Shown piece by piece: positions 16,664 through 25,418 of a DNA stretch of 50,640 bases (positions are counted from its first letter, which is position 1; every line of letters begins with the position of its first letter). Where the stretch lies: assembly GCA_009777575.1 (NCBI GenBank), contig WRLO01000016.1, positions 1 to 50,640 on the forward strand, read 5' to 3'. The translations under genes were made by a program, and so were the position numbers. Source of the DNA: Candidatus Cloacimonadota bacterium (GTDB lineage: Bacteria > Cloacimonadota > Cloacimonadia > Cloacimonadales > WRIO01). Under the pieces are notes generated by a model. The model was not told the origin of the DNA and ran no database searches. It saw only the letters and a list, made by a program, of their open reading frames with translations.

Positions 16664-16751
16664 CTCCGATTGACATTTTAAATTTATGTGCCAATCGGAG
16701 ATTGCCGCTAAGGCATAAATGCCCATCGTAAGGACATAGCAAGCTATGTCC
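16664..16751 (-). promoter_or_regulatory. Hairpin cluster between pstS and pstC
   Basis: Three snapback sequences lie in the 223-base gap: CTCCGATTG/CAATCGGAG (16664-16672 with 16692-16700), GGCATAAATGCC (16712-16723) and the perfect GGACATAGC-AA-GCTATGTCC (16732-16751). None is followed by a T-run. Placed behind the gene for the binding protein, they may protect the pstS message from 3' decay and so raise PstS over the permease; that is inference. The first hairpin is related to the repeats at 4508 and 5513. Confidence 0.55.
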
Positions 16752-16862
16752 CTACAATAGGATAGGTAGATCATACATGTAGTATAATCCTCTTTGCACT
16801 GTTACTTATCCATTGCAATTTATTCATTATCTCCACTCTTAACGAGAAAAGAAGGGGGATGA

Positions 16863-17906
16863 TTAATTAAGAGGTCTTCCATTGTAAGTAACGGAGTTCA
16901 ACATATTTTGTCCAATCTGTTGAGCTGCAGGGGACAGTGGAGCATAGTGTAAGTCTGGAGCAAAACTTTGCCCTTCTGTAATCATCCATCTCACGAGATT
17001 AACGACTGCTCTTGCTTGAGCTTGGGTTCTATTGTTGTAGTGTTGTTCTTTGAAAAGTAAAACCCAAGTAAAACCGCTGATAGGGTACCCTTGAGCATGA
17101 GCAGAATCTGTAACGGTTACACGACCATCGGCGGGCATCTCAATATCGGCTGCCAAACTCACTGCATCCATTGAAGGAGTGATAAAATGTCCTGAACTAT
17201 TGCGGACATCACCATAAGGAATATTGTTGCTCATAGCATAGATTAATTCCACATATCCTATAGCACCGGGAGTCTGATTGACACTTGCAGCTACCCCTGG
17301 GTTTCCTCTTTCACCGATATGATTTGAGGTGGGCCAATTAACAGCAGTTCCAAAACCGATTCTATCTGCCCAAGTTGTATTTGTTTTAGATAGATATTCG
17401 GTAAAGATAAAAGTTGTGCCACTACCATCAGCACGATGAACGACAGTAATGGGTAAATTTGGGAGTGTTACACCGGGATTGATATCGGCAATTCTTCTAT
17501 CGTTCCAATTTCTGATATTCCCGAGAAAGATGTCAGCAATGAGATCAGAGGTAAATCTCAAAGTACTATTTCCTTGTAACTGTAGGTTGTAAGTGATGAC
17601 AACAGCACCCAATACGATGGGAACATGCAGTATAGTATCACCAGACCTTTCTTCAACATCAGCAGCCACTATAGCATCTGTTCCTGCAAAATCGACAGTT
17701 CTCGCTACGAGCTGATTAATTCCCCCACCAGAGCCAATTCCCTGATAGTTTACATGATTTCCCAATCTGTTGTATTCAGAAAACATTCTGGAATACAGAG
17801 GTTCTGGGAATGTTGCACCGGCACCGAGAAGTTCAATTCTCTGTGCTACAAGTGAACTAGTCAACAATACTACGCAAAAAATTATTGCAATTACTTTGTT
17901 AAACAT
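16863..17906 (-). CDS. pstS: Phosphate-binding protein PstS
   Basis: This is the periplasmic phosphate receptor. It has 347 residues with a signal peptide (MFNKVIAIIFCVVLLTSSLVAQ). The phosphate-binding segments are visible: GAGATFPEPLYSR at the mature N-terminus, GSGGGINQLVARTVDFAGTDA and RADGSGTTFIFTEYLSK. It is the first gene of the leftward operon pstS-pstC-pstA-pstB-phoU-porin. AGGAGA precedes the ATG. I could not recognise a Pho box in the AT-rich upstream sequence. Confidence 0.95.
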   Translation of the reverse strand: MFNKVIAIIFCVVLLTSSLVAQRIELLGAGATFPEPLYSRMFSEYNRLGNHVNYQGIGSGGGINQLVARTVDFAGTDAIVAADVEERSGDTILHVPIVLGAVVITYNLQLQGNSTLRFTSDLIADIFLGNIRNWNDRRIADINPGVTLPNLPITVVHRADGSGTTFIFTEYLSKTNTTWADRIGFGTAVNWPTSNHIGERGNPGVAASVNQTPGAIGYVELIYAMSNNIPYGDVRNSSGHFITPSMDAVSLAADIEMPADGRVTVTDSAHAQGYPISGFTWVLLFKEQHYNNRTQAQARAVVNLVRWMITEGQSFAPDLHYAPLSPAAQQIGQNMLNSVTYNGRPLN

Positions 17907-18236
17907 AGTCTTCTCCTATTTGTTTTTTTTTCACCAAGATACATATCTAGTGTAAATTAAAATTTTGATTGTTTTTTGCTTCTTTTTGAATTTTTATTGG
18001 ATTGGTATAATCTCTGTTTTTGTGGAAATGGTATCTGCAAATGTAAATTATCGATTAATACAGATACTATTCTACAACCAAACATTTTTCGGATTAATTC
18101 TTATGCAGTATAGTTCATGAAAATCCCAAGAAAGGCAATCAGAAATTAAAACTACAAAACTAAAAAGAAGCTTTGATTCGTTATAGTTTTCTTGATAAAT
18201 AGGATACGACTTTAAGATACTAAAATTTTGTGTTTA

Positions 18237-18410
18237 ATACGTCGTTGTATTATTACAGGGCGGATTGAAGACAAAATTCGGACATCGTGAAATGCCCAAA
18301 TAGTTCGCCATATCGCTAAAATCTGTGAAAAAATATTGAATCATCACCGAGCTCTTACTTATCTACGAATAGATAAATCTCATAACAGAAGCTCTTCCCC
18401 AAAAAACTGA
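18237..18410 (+). pseudogene. Possible decayed reading frame
   Basis: One forward frame reads IRRCIITGRIEDKIRTS, a TGA at 18288, then NAQIVRHIAKICEKILNHHR and onward to the stop at 18408. Its base composition is clearly less AT-rich than its flanks. It has no start codon or ribosome site. The length is too short to be sure it was ever coding, and I do not recognise the family. Confidence 0.25.
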
Positions 18411-18750
18411 ACTTTATTAAGATCAAAAAATATCACTACTAAGAAAAATAAATTCAAAAACATCCATTTACATCTTGGCGACAAAAAAACCAATGTATGT
18501 TTAGAAGTCAAGATATTTCAAAAAAAAAAATTTTTACTAAATTATAATTTCTTATTTATTAATATCTTATAAAATCATTTTTTTTATTAAGAGTGGTATT
18601 ATAAGTTAAAAAAATGTCTCATATATGCAATTTATGGTGTTTTTTGATGTTTTTATTCAATTTTTAGAATATCGAAAAATTTTTGTATTTCTATAAGACA
18701 TAAAAAATCTCTTACAAATGCAGTAATAAAAATAGAAAATCAAAAAAGTA

Positions 18751-18778
18751 TTGACAAAAAAGGTATGAAGAAAAACAT
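18751..18778 (+). promoter_or_regulatory. Probable promoter of the nucleoside kinase gene
   Basis: TTGACA (18751-18756), 16 bases, AAACAT (18773-18778). The spacing matches the other promoters, but the -10 element is weaker and lacks the following G. The expected start is near 18786, 37 bases before the ATG. Confidence 0.45.
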
Positions 18779-18822
18779 AACACTATATGAAAATATAATT
18801 TTGTAAATAAAAGGAGCTTAAT

Positions 18823-20481
18823 ATGATAAATATCGAAGTTAAAGCTAATAAAAAAGATTTAAAAATAATGACTTACAGCAATGAAGTAAGCATCAAGGAT
18901 TTAATAAAAGAAATAGATGACCTTTCAAGTAAAGCTGTCACTTATTTAATAAACAATCAATATGTGCATGGAAATACCATTATTTCAAAAGATTCAGTAG
19001 TCGAGGCAGTGTTTTTGGATTGTCCACAAGGTATGAAGATATATCAAGATTTTTTGATATTTCTTTTAAATATGGCAATTTTTAAGCTTTATGGAGCAGA
19101 GAAAGTGTTATCTATAGAACATTCTATCGGTGATGGGATATATTGTGAATTTTTTGATGAATATATAGATGATGACATGTTAGAAAGTATAAAGCTTGAG
19201 ATGAAGAATCTTATATCACAACAAATTCCTATAGAAAAAATAACTCTTCCCGTAGACCAAGCTTATGAAATAGCAGAATTAATGAATCGGAAAGATATAA
19301 TCAAAAACCTTGATTTCCATAATAAAAGGTTTTTTGAGATTTATAAGGCAGGAGAATATTATGATTATTACCCAAGACCTTTGTCACCTCATACTGGTTG
19401 TGCAGATGAGTATGATATAATAAAAGCACATAATGGCTTTATTCTAAGGTTACCTTCAACCCAAACTGGCAAATTGTCTCTTGATTATGCAATTCCGAGG
19501 TTGTTATTTTCTCAGCATCAAGAGCATGACAAATGGTTGAAAATACTAAACGTTGAGACAGTAGGTGACTTAAATCAATTGATTTATAAAAATAAAATAA
19601 GAGATTTTATCTTAACAGAAGAAGCTCTGCATGAAAAAAAAATAGCCACTATAGCTGATTATGTAAAAATGCGTAAAACAGCAAAAATAGTGTTGATAGC
19701 AGGACCATCATCATCTGGTAAAACAACATTCGCCAAAAGATTGGCAGTTCAACTCAAAGTAAACGGTTATGAACCATTTGTTCTCGGTTTAGACGATTAT
19801 TTTCTACCCAGAACTCGAACTCCTAGATTAGAAAATGGCGAATATGATTTTGAAAGTATTCATTCAATAGATTTAGAACTATTGAATAAAGATTTGACAG
19901 CTATTTTACAGGGAGAAGAAGTAAATATCCCTAAATACAATTTTATTATTGGTGATAGAGAAAAGTCAAACCATTTTCTTAAATTAGGCACGGATAATAT
20001 ACTAATCATCGAAGGGATTCATGGACTAAATGAGGAATTGACTTTTTCAATACCCATAGAGAAAAAAGTCAAAATATATATCAGTGCTTTAAATCAACTC
20101 AACATCGATTATCATAATCGTATTCCTACGACAGATTGTCGGAGAATAAGGCGGATTGTTCGAGATGCTCAGTATCGTGGATATTCTGCAGAAGAAACGC
20201 TACTCCGATGGGCATCAGTTCGCGAAGGAGAAGACAAGAATATATTTCCATTTCAAGAAGATGCTGATTTTATGTTTAATAGTTCTTTGACTTTTGAGAT
20301 AGGAGTCTTGAAAAAACATATAATGCCAATGCTGAGGTCGATAAGTTATAAATCACCTGTTTATAATGAAGCCCAGAACTTGATTTATCTAGCTGACCAT
20401 TTTTTAGATATCAAAGATGAGTTTGTCCCATGTAATTCAATATTGAGGGAATTTTTGTCTGGCAGTATATTTGAAAAATAA
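18823..20481 (+). CDS. Uridine-kinase-like nucleoside kinase with TGS and threonyl-tRNA-synthetase-like N-terminus
   Basis: The protein has 552 residues. Residues 1-65 look like a TGS/ubiquitin-like domain, and about 70-250 resemble the second additional domain of threonyl-tRNA synthetase. The C-terminal 260 residues are a phosphoribulokinase/uridine kinase domain with P-loop AGPSSSGKTT (293-302), the DDYF motif after strand 2, and IIEGIHGL. This three-part architecture is a known nucleoside kinase family found in Thermotogae, spirochaetes, clostridia and FCB bacteria. It phosphorylates a nucleoside, perhaps uridine or cytidine, but specificity is not readable here. AAAGGAGC lies 7-8 bases before the ATG. 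Confidence 0.85.
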   Translation: MINIEVKANKKDLKIMTYSNEVSIKDLIKEIDDLSSKAVTYLINNQYVHGNTIISKDSVVEAVFLDCPQGMKIYQDFLIFLLNMAIFKLYGAEKVLSIEHSIGDGIYCEFFDEYIDDDMLESIKLEMKNLISQQIPIEKITLPVDQAYEIAELMNRKDIIKNLDFHNKRFFEIYKAGEYYDYYPRPLSPHTGCADEYDIIKAHNGFILRLPSTQTGKLSLDYAIPRLLFSQHQEHDKWLKILNVETVGDLNQLIYKNKIRDFILTEEALHEKKIATIADYVKMRKTAKIVLIAGPSSSGKTTFAKRLAVQLKVNGYEPFVLGLDDYFLPRTRTPRLENGEYDFESIHSIDLELLNKDLTAILQGEEVNIPKYNFIIGDREKSNHFLKLGTDNILIIEGIHGLNEELTFSIPIEKKVKIYISALNQLNIDYHNRIPTTDCRRIRRIVRDAQYRGYSAEETLLRWASVREGEDKNIFPFQEDADFMFNSSLTFEIGVLKKHIMPMLRSISYKSPVYNEAQNLIYLADHFLDIKDEFVPCNSILREFLSGSIFEK

Positions 20482-20495
20482 AATAGGAGGAGTAT

Positions 20496-20549
20496 ATGAA
20501 ACTCTATAAACCGTTTTTTTTGACAATAGTTTTTATTATGATATTGTAA
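20496..20549 (+). pseudogene. Truncated third copy of the protease start
   Basis: AGGAGGAGTAT followed by ATG and the codons MKLYKPFFLTIVFIMIL, then TAA. The first ten residues and the DNA around the start are nearly identical to the beginnings of the proteases at 21550 and 25419. The copy stops within the signal peptide. It marks an earlier rearrangement breakpoint. It may still be translated as an 17-residue peptide. Confidence 0.8.
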
Positions 20550-20617
20550 AATATTGCTGGGAAGAAGGCTCCCTTATTAACACTATACCTCTATATCGTG
20601 AAGGTTTCCCTTTTTAA
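20525..20617 (+). pseudogene. Possible C-terminal fragment of an unidentified gene
   Basis: In another frame overlapping the truncated protease start, an open stretch ends KYCWEEGSLINTIPLYREG, then FPF and TAA at 20615. The residue composition looks like real protein, but there is no start. It may be the 3' end of a gene cut by the same rearrangement. I do not recognise it. Confidence 0.3.
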
Positions 20618-20631
20618 AAGGGATGAGCTAT

Positions 20632-21363
20632 ATGAAAGATAATAAACATATATCAGTAAACAGTGCAATGTATGACAACATAAAAACTTTACTCATGGGT
20701 GCGAGAAAAAATGTTGTTACGAGTATAAACAGAATAATGGTTTATACTTACTTTGAAATAGGAAGGATCATAGTAGAAGATGAACAAGCCGGAGAAAATA
20801 GAGCCGAATATGGTAAACAAATCTTGATAGAATTGTCCAATCGTTTGAGTAAAGAATTTGGTAGAGGTTTTTCTGTTGATAATCTTCAGAACATGAGAAA
20901 TTTTTATCTTATCTATTCAATAACGGAACCCAAAAAGAAAGAGGAAAAGAATTACGAGACACTGTCTCGTAATTCTATAAATCAATATTATCAAACAGAG
21001 TTTGCTGATTTAAAAATATATAAATTTCAACTGAGCTGGTCTCATTATCTTAAATTGATACGAATCGAAGACATTGCAGAAGGAGGACAAATAATGCAAT
21101 GGGATAAAGCAAAAAGCATCATCCTAGAAAATGAAGAGGTAAGAGCAGAGCTTAAAAAAAATGAAACTGAATACAAAATAATTGAAGCTATTATACTTGC
21201 ACGAAAAGAACAAAATCTGACACAAAAGGATTTGGCTGATTTGATAGGAACAAAACAATCAAATATTTCAAAACTTGAAAATGGAAATTATCACCCATCA
21301 ATAGAGTTTTTAAACAGAATTGCACTAGCAGTAGGGAAAGAATTACAAATAAGTATTGTGTGA
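20632..21363 (+). CDS. YhcG (DUF1016) N-terminal fragment fused in frame to a HigA-type antitoxin
   Basis: Residues 1-150 are the N-terminal domain of the YhcG/DUF1016 family (YTYFEIGRIIVEDEQ, YGKQILIELSNRLSKEFGRG, FSVDNLQNMRNFYLIY, FQLSWSHYLKLIRIED). The PD-(D/E)XK nuclease domain that should follow is missing. At 21081 the sequence switches to the DNA that also precedes the antitoxin at 24963, so the frame runs into an XRE helix-turn-helix antitoxin (last 89 residues). This is a recombination product. The embedded antitoxin keeps its own ribosome site (AGGAGG, 21081-21086) and ATG at 21094. AAAGGG is 9 bases before the ATG at 20632; an ATG at 20623 is also open. Confidence 0.75.
   Translation: MKDNKHISVNSAMYDNIKTLLMGARKNVVTSINRIMVYTYFEIGRIIVEDEQAGENRAEYGKQILIELSNRLSKEFGRGFSVDNLQNMRNFYLIYSITEPKKKEEKNYETLSRNSINQYYQTEFADLKIYKFQLSWSHYLKLIRIEDIAEGGQIMQWDKAKSIILENEEVRAELKKNETEYKIIEAIILARKEQNLTQKDLADLIGTKQSNISKLENGNYHPSIEFLNRIALAVGKELQISIV
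21094..21363 (+). CDS. HigA-type XRE antitoxin, copy 1 (internal start)
   Basis: From the internal ATG the 89-residue product is the same as the antitoxin at 24963. The helix-turn-helix covers EQNLTQKDLADLIGTKQSNISKLENG, here split as EQNLTQKDLADLIG and TKQSNISKLENG (about residues 45-70). There is no toxin gene directly upstream of this copy, which makes it an orphan that could neutralise, or cross-regulate, the HigB at 24605. Whether the separate protein, the YhcG fusion or both are made cannot be read from sequence. Confidence 0.6.
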   Translation: MQWDKAKSIILENEEVRAELKKNETEYKIIEAIILARKEQNLTQKDLADLIGTKQSNISKLENGNYHPSIEFLNRIALAVGKELQISIV

Positions 21364-21430
21364 AAATATGTTATATCAAAGCGATTTTAATTTGTTTTAT
21401 GGAAAACAAACGTTTTGATGAGGAATAAAA

Positions 21431-21530
21431 ATATTCCTTATTTAAAATGTAACTCGAACTTTCTAGTTCGAATATATATATCAATCGTCAGATGGAAATC
21501 TGACGTTACTTTTTTATCGAGGATTAGTAT
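21431..21530. repeat. MITE-like element (ATACTAATCCTC family), copy 1
   Basis: The element is about 100 bp, with a right end GAGGATTAGTAT and a central inverted motif CGTCAGATGGAAATCTGACG. It matches the fuller copy at 46742-46842 in the opposite orientation. It lies between the antitoxin and the protease start, so protease expression may use a promoter within or beyond it. Confidence 0.75.
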
Positions 21531-21549
21531 AAAATAAAAGGAGGAGTTT

Positions 21550-24500
21550 ATGAAACTCTATAAACCGTTTTTTTTGACGATAATTATTGTCATAATGTTG
21601 ATTTGTTCTTTGACTGGACAGACTAATATCGACATTAATGCAAACTTGAGAATTTTTGAAGCAGAGGAAAGCAGCGACCCTGCAATCATCAGAATTTTTC
21701 AAGATGTAGACCGCTATAGAAATTTTGATTTCAATCAAGATTTGAGACATCTCAATGCCAGAAATGTAGGACAAACAATGAACCTTACATTTTTTGAGGA
21801 TAAGCAATATACCGCTGACATTTTGAAAGCTGAGGTCAATGATGCCGGTAGAACAGTCATCACTGCAAAGATTTTAGAAAGTGATTTTGGATATGCTATC
21901 ATCACAGTTTCTGAGGATGCAATCACTATCTCAGCAAAGGTTCAAGAAAATGATGAGTTTTTCTTTGCTTCAGTAAAAAATGGTCAAGCCTATCTCGGAC
22001 AGGCAAGACTTTCTGAAATGTCAAAAGATGAATTACCCTGTGGTGTAACTGAGGAACATCACTTAATACAAAATATAGATAGACATGAGGAAGGTAAGGA
22101 TAATAACAACGAAGTCGTCATCGATCTGCTCTATGTATACACTACAGCAGCTGAGCTATGGGCATTAAATGACTGGCGTGTAACTGACATTCATCATTTG
22201 ATAGATATTGTTAATGCTACCTCAAACATCGTGATGGCAAACTCAGAAACTGGGATTATATTCAGTATTGCACATACTCACCTAACCAACTATATTGAAG
22301 TGGATGATTGGGAGGATTTAGATTCTTTTCGAGATATTTATCACCCAGTAATGAAAGAGAATCACATTTTACGAAACCAATATGGTGCTGATGTGATGGT
22401 ATTTTTAGCCTATATAAGTTTTACAGGTGGAGCAGCAAGGCTGTTAACTGATTTCGATGGATTCGGTTTTTGGGATAATTATGCATCTTCAATAAACAGG
22501 ATCCAACAAGTATCGTGGACATATACAGTAACCCATGAAATAGGACATAATATGGGAGCAGATCATCATAGAGACCAAAATTTTCAAGAAGGTCCTAATT
22601 GGATGTTAGGTGGCTATTCATCTGGTTGGAGAGGCTATGTTCAAGACAAAATGCGTGTAACAGTAATGTCTTATGAACAGGGTCAATATTATGCTGATGG
22701 AAAAACTGCTTATAGGCTTCCTTATTTTTCTTCTCCATTAATCAATTTACATGGATCAACAATTGGTGATGCAATACTGTCTGATAATGCAAGGCTGCTT
22801 AGAGAAACAAAAGAAGTTACTGCATCTTATAGAAATCGTCCAAATTATATTGATGACCTTGCGGCTGTTTCAATAAATGGATATACAAATATTTCTGTAA
22901 ATAATCCAGCTGTTTATACAGTGAGAATTGAAAATCGAGGAATTTGGGACCTAGCTTTTGCATATTCTGTACATTTGATGGAAGTAGGAAATACAGTGCC
23001 ATTAGCGAGTATAGATGGACCAGATTTATTAATTGGTGAAATAATTGATTTTGAGTTTATCTGGACACCAACGGTTGTTGGGCAAACAATGCTTTGGGGG
23101 CATATTGAATGGTTTTTGGATGCTGATCTTGAAAATAACGATACTTCAGTAATTTTTGTTACAATCCATCCAGATGGAGTTTTACTCTCAGAAAACTTTG
23201 ATTCAAATGTTGGTTATCATGATCTTGGATGGGACTTTATGATAAATGCATCCACAGGTATTTTTCAAAATAGTGGAGTGGATGGTTCAAAAGCTTTAGC
23301 AATGCGAGGCTGGGAAAATTCTGCATGGGTATATGCTATAACCCCAGAAATAGGACCAGTGTTATCAGAAACAATCCTTTCCTTTTCCTATCGAATCATA
23401 GACTATACAGAAGATTGGGCAGCACCAGTAACACCGTATCTATTAGGAGATGGTGATATAGTTTACATAGAAGTGTCGTCTGGTGGGGATCTTTATATTC
23501 CAATATATCAAATTGATTGGTATACTCATATCAATTCTCCTGATTTCGCTATAATAAAACTATCTCTTTCAGAATTTACAAGTGAATATATAACCATTCG
23601 ATTTAATTTAGAACGGTCTACAGGCTCCTGGTTTTTTGTGCTTGATGATGTTTTTGTAATGGAGGGGATAATAAACTTATATAATCCTCCTCAAAATCTG
23701 ACTGCTACTGCGGGTAACCAGATAATAGACATATCATGGGATGAGCCAGTAGAAGGTAGTTCTGGCAATATATCAGGATATAGGCTCTTTCGCGGAACTT
23801 CTGCCAATAGTTTGATTCCTTATGCAATTTTACCTACATCACCTATAAACTATCAAGAGACAGAATTAACCATCGGAGAAACCTATTTTTATCAGATAGC
23901 AACAGTTTATAATGAGCCAGATGGTGTATCAATAAGAATCCCCAGTATACCAGTCCAGGCTACTCCATTTATTTGGAACGCTCCAAGAAATCTCTCATTG
24001 ACATTGGGGACTGGACAAGTAGTTTTAAACTGGCAAGCTCCAGAAAATGGTGGTGCGATTTTGAGTGGATATAAAATCTATCGTGGCACTACTTTCGAAA
24101 ACATGACCCAAATTCATAACATCACTACCAATTTATCACCCAATATGTCTTGGGTAAATGACACAGATATAGTTGAGGGTGAGTCATATTATTATGGTAT
24201 CAAAGCTAGTTATTCTGAACCTTCGATAGGAGATTCTGATTTTTCAAATATCGAAAACTCTGGTCCGGTGTCTGATGACGATGAGACTGTATTGCCTACT
24301 ATAACAGCATTAGAAGGCAATTTTCCAAATCCCTTTAATCCAGAGACAACAATAAGATTTTCATTGGTTGTAGATTCAATCGTCTCGATTGACATATACA
24401 ACATCAGAGGGCAAAGGATAAAAAGGCTTTTAGAAGGATCTTTTGAAAGAGGCTTTCATTCAGTAATATGGAATGGGACAGATGAAAATGAAAATCCTGT

Positions 24501-24576
24501 TACTAGTGGGGTTTATTTTTATCGGATGATAGCAGGGGAATATGCTGAGGTGAAGAGAATGGTTTTGATGAAATAG
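21550..24576 (+). CDS. Secreted zinc metalloprotease with C-terminal sorting domain, copy 1
   Basis: The protein has 1,008 residues. A signal peptide (about 1-22) is followed by a pro-region to about 185. The catalytic domain is reprolysin-like (M12B-type), with the zinc motif HEIGHNMGADH (His329, His333, His339; Glu330) and a Met-turn at VMSYEQ (about 373). Then come a CARDB-like domain (about 415-545), a jelly-roll or cleaved-adhesin-like domain (LLSENFDSN..., about 550-710) and two fibronectin type III domains (about 712-905). The C-terminal sorting domain (GNFPNPFNPETTIRFSL ... IYNIRGQRIKRL ... MVLMK) suggests type IX-like export and surface attachment. GGAGGAG lies 5 bases before the ATG. 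The higB toxin gene follows after 28 bases. Confidence 0.85.
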   Translation: MKLYKPFFLTIIIVIMLICSLTGQTNIDINANLRIFEAEESSDPAIIRIFQDVDRYRNFDFNQDLRHLNARNVGQTMNLTFFEDKQYTADILKAEVNDAGRTVITAKILESDFGYAIITVSEDAITISAKVQENDEFFFASVKNGQAYLGQARLSEMSKDELPCGVTEEHHLIQNIDRHEEGKDNNNEVVIDLLYVYTTAAELWALNDWRVTDIHHLIDIVNATSNIVMANSETGIIFSIAHTHLTNYIEVDDWEDLDSFRDIYHPVMKENHILRNQYGADVMVFLAYISFTGGAARLLTDFDGFGFWDNYASSINRIQQVSWTYTVTHEIGHNMGADHHRDQNFQEGPNWMLGGYSSGWRGYVQDKMRVTVMSYEQGQYYADGKTAYRLPYFSSPLINLHGSTIGDAILSDNARLLRETKEVTASYRNRPNYIDDLAAVSINGYTNISVNNPAVYTVRIENRGIWDLAFAYSVHLMEVGNTVPLASIDGPDLLIGEIIDFEFIWTPTVVGQTMLWGHIEWFLDADLENNDTSVIFVTIHPDGVLLSENFDSNVGYHDLGWDFMINASTGIFQNSGVDGSKALAMRGWENSAWVYAITPEIGPVLSETILSFSYRIIDYTEDWAAPVTPYLLGDGDIVYIEVSSGGDLYIPIYQIDWYTHINSPDFAIIKLSLSEFTSEYITIRFNLERSTGSWFFVLDDVFVMEGIINLYNPPQNLTATAGNQIIDISWDEPVEGSSGNISGYRLFRGTSANSLIPYAILPTSPINYQETELTIGETYFYQIATVYNEPDGVSIRIPSIPVQATPFIWNAPRNLSLTLGTGQVVLNWQAPENGGAILSGYKIYRGTTFENMTQIHNITTNLSPNMSWVNDTDIVEGESYYYGIKASYSEPSIGDSDFSNIENSGPVSDDDETVLPTITALEGNFPNPFNPETTIRFSLVVDSIVSIDIYNIRGQRIKRLLEGSFERGFHSVIWNGTDENENPVTSGVYFYRMIAGEYAEVKRMVLMK

Positions 24577-24604
24577 GGAATATTTAACCAGAGAAGATAG
24601 AGTA

Positions 24605-24976
24605 ATGGAATACAAAATTGAATTGTATGAAAAGAAGGATGGTAGGGTGCCTGTTTTAGAATTTATTAAGTGTTTAAATTCTAAACAACAAGCAAAAATT
24701 TATCGTGAAATAGATTTACTGGAAAGATTTGGTAATGATCTACACTATCCTCATTTAAAGTCAATAAAAGGTGAACTACATAAAGAGTTAAAGGAATTGA
24801 GAATAGTAATTGCATCAGATATTTTCAGAATATTTTATTTTATGCATGTAGACAACACTGCTGTTTTGTTGCACGGCATAATAAAGAAAACTCAAAGAAC
24901 TCCTCAAAAGGAGTTAGATATTGCAGCAAGTAGAATGAAAGACTACATTAGGAGGACAAATAATGCAATGGGATAA
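24605..24976 (+). CDS. HigB/RelE-type toxin (Gp49-like)
   Basis: The protein has 123 residues and the phage-derived Gp49/HigB fold: an N-terminal strand (YKIELYEKKDGRVPVLEFI), the helical pair, then the core sheet (LKELRIVIASDIFRIFYFMH, AVLLHGIIKKTQRTP). These toxins are ribosome-dependent or free mRNA endonucleases. The last 14 bases overlap the antitoxin start at 24963. Toxin-first order is typical of higBA. A weak ribosome site (AGAAGAT) precedes the ATG. Confidence 0.88.
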   Translation: MEYKIELYEKKDGRVPVLEFIKCLNSKQQAKIYREIDLLERFGNDLHYPHLKSIKGELHKELKELRIVIASDIFRIFYFMHVDNTAVLLHGIIKKTQRTPQKELDIAASRMKDYIRRTNNAMG

Positions 24977-25232
24977 AGCAAAAAGCATCATCCTAGAAAA
25001 TGAAGAGGTAAGAGCAGAGCTTAAAAAAAATGAAACTGAATACAAAATAATTGAAGCTATTATACTTGCACGAAAAGAACAAAATCTGACACAAAAGGAT
25101 TTGGCTGATTTGATAGGAACAAAACAATCAAATATTTCAAAACTTGAAAATGGAAATTATCACCCATCAATAGAGTTTTTAAACAGAATTGCACTAGCAG
25201 TAGGGAAAGAATTACAAATAAGTATTGTGTGA
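24963..25232 (+). CDS. HigA-type XRE antitoxin, copy 2
   Basis: The 89-residue antitoxin partners the HigB just upstream. A short acidic N-terminal part (WDKAKSIILENEEVRAELKK) is followed by an XRE helix-turn-helix (about 45-70), which usually binds the operon promoter as autorepressor. The sequence is identical to that from the internal start at 21094. AGGAGG lies 8 bases before the ATG. Confidence 0.88.
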   Translation: MQWDKAKSIILENEEVRAELKKNETEYKIIEAIILARKEQNLTQKDLADLIGTKQSNISKLENGNYHPSIEFLNRIALAVGKELQISIV

Positions 25233-25299
25233 AAATATGTTATATCAAAGCGATTTTAATTTGTTTTATGGAAAACAAACGTTTTGATGAGGAATAAAA

Positions 25300-25399
25300 A
25301 TATTCCTTATTTAAAATGTAACTCGAACTTTCTAGTTCGAATATATATATCAATCGTCAGATGGAAATCTGACGTTACTTTTTTATCGAGGATTAGTAT
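25300..25399. repeat. MITE-like element (ATACTAATCCTC family), copy 2
   Basis: Identical to 21431-21530 because it lies inside the 605-bp duplicated block. It again sits directly before the ribosome site of a protease gene. Confidence 0.75.
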
Positions 25400-25418
25400 A
25401 AAATAAAAGGAGGAGTTT

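Larger units (their letters stand above)
17907..18822. other. 916-bp gap between pstS and the nucleoside kinase
   Basis: The gap is mostly very AT-rich. It should hold the divergent promoters (see 18751). A less AT-rich patch at about 18237-18410 may be a decayed reading frame (listed separately). I see no RNA gene, insertion sequence or clear operator. Confidence 0.5.
21081..21685 (+). repeat. Exact 605-bp direct repeat, copy 1
   Basis: Bases 21081-21685 appear identical to 24950-25554 (offset 3,869). They cover the antitoxin ribosome site and gene, a MITE-like element and the first 45 codons of the protease. The perfect identity, in contrast to the diverged protease middles, points to recent duplication or gene conversion. 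Confidence 0.9.

Noticed and set aside
17907..18822. Insertion sequence between pstS and the nucleoside kinase
   Set aside because: No inverted ends and no transposase domain could be read; only a short possible decayed frame remains.
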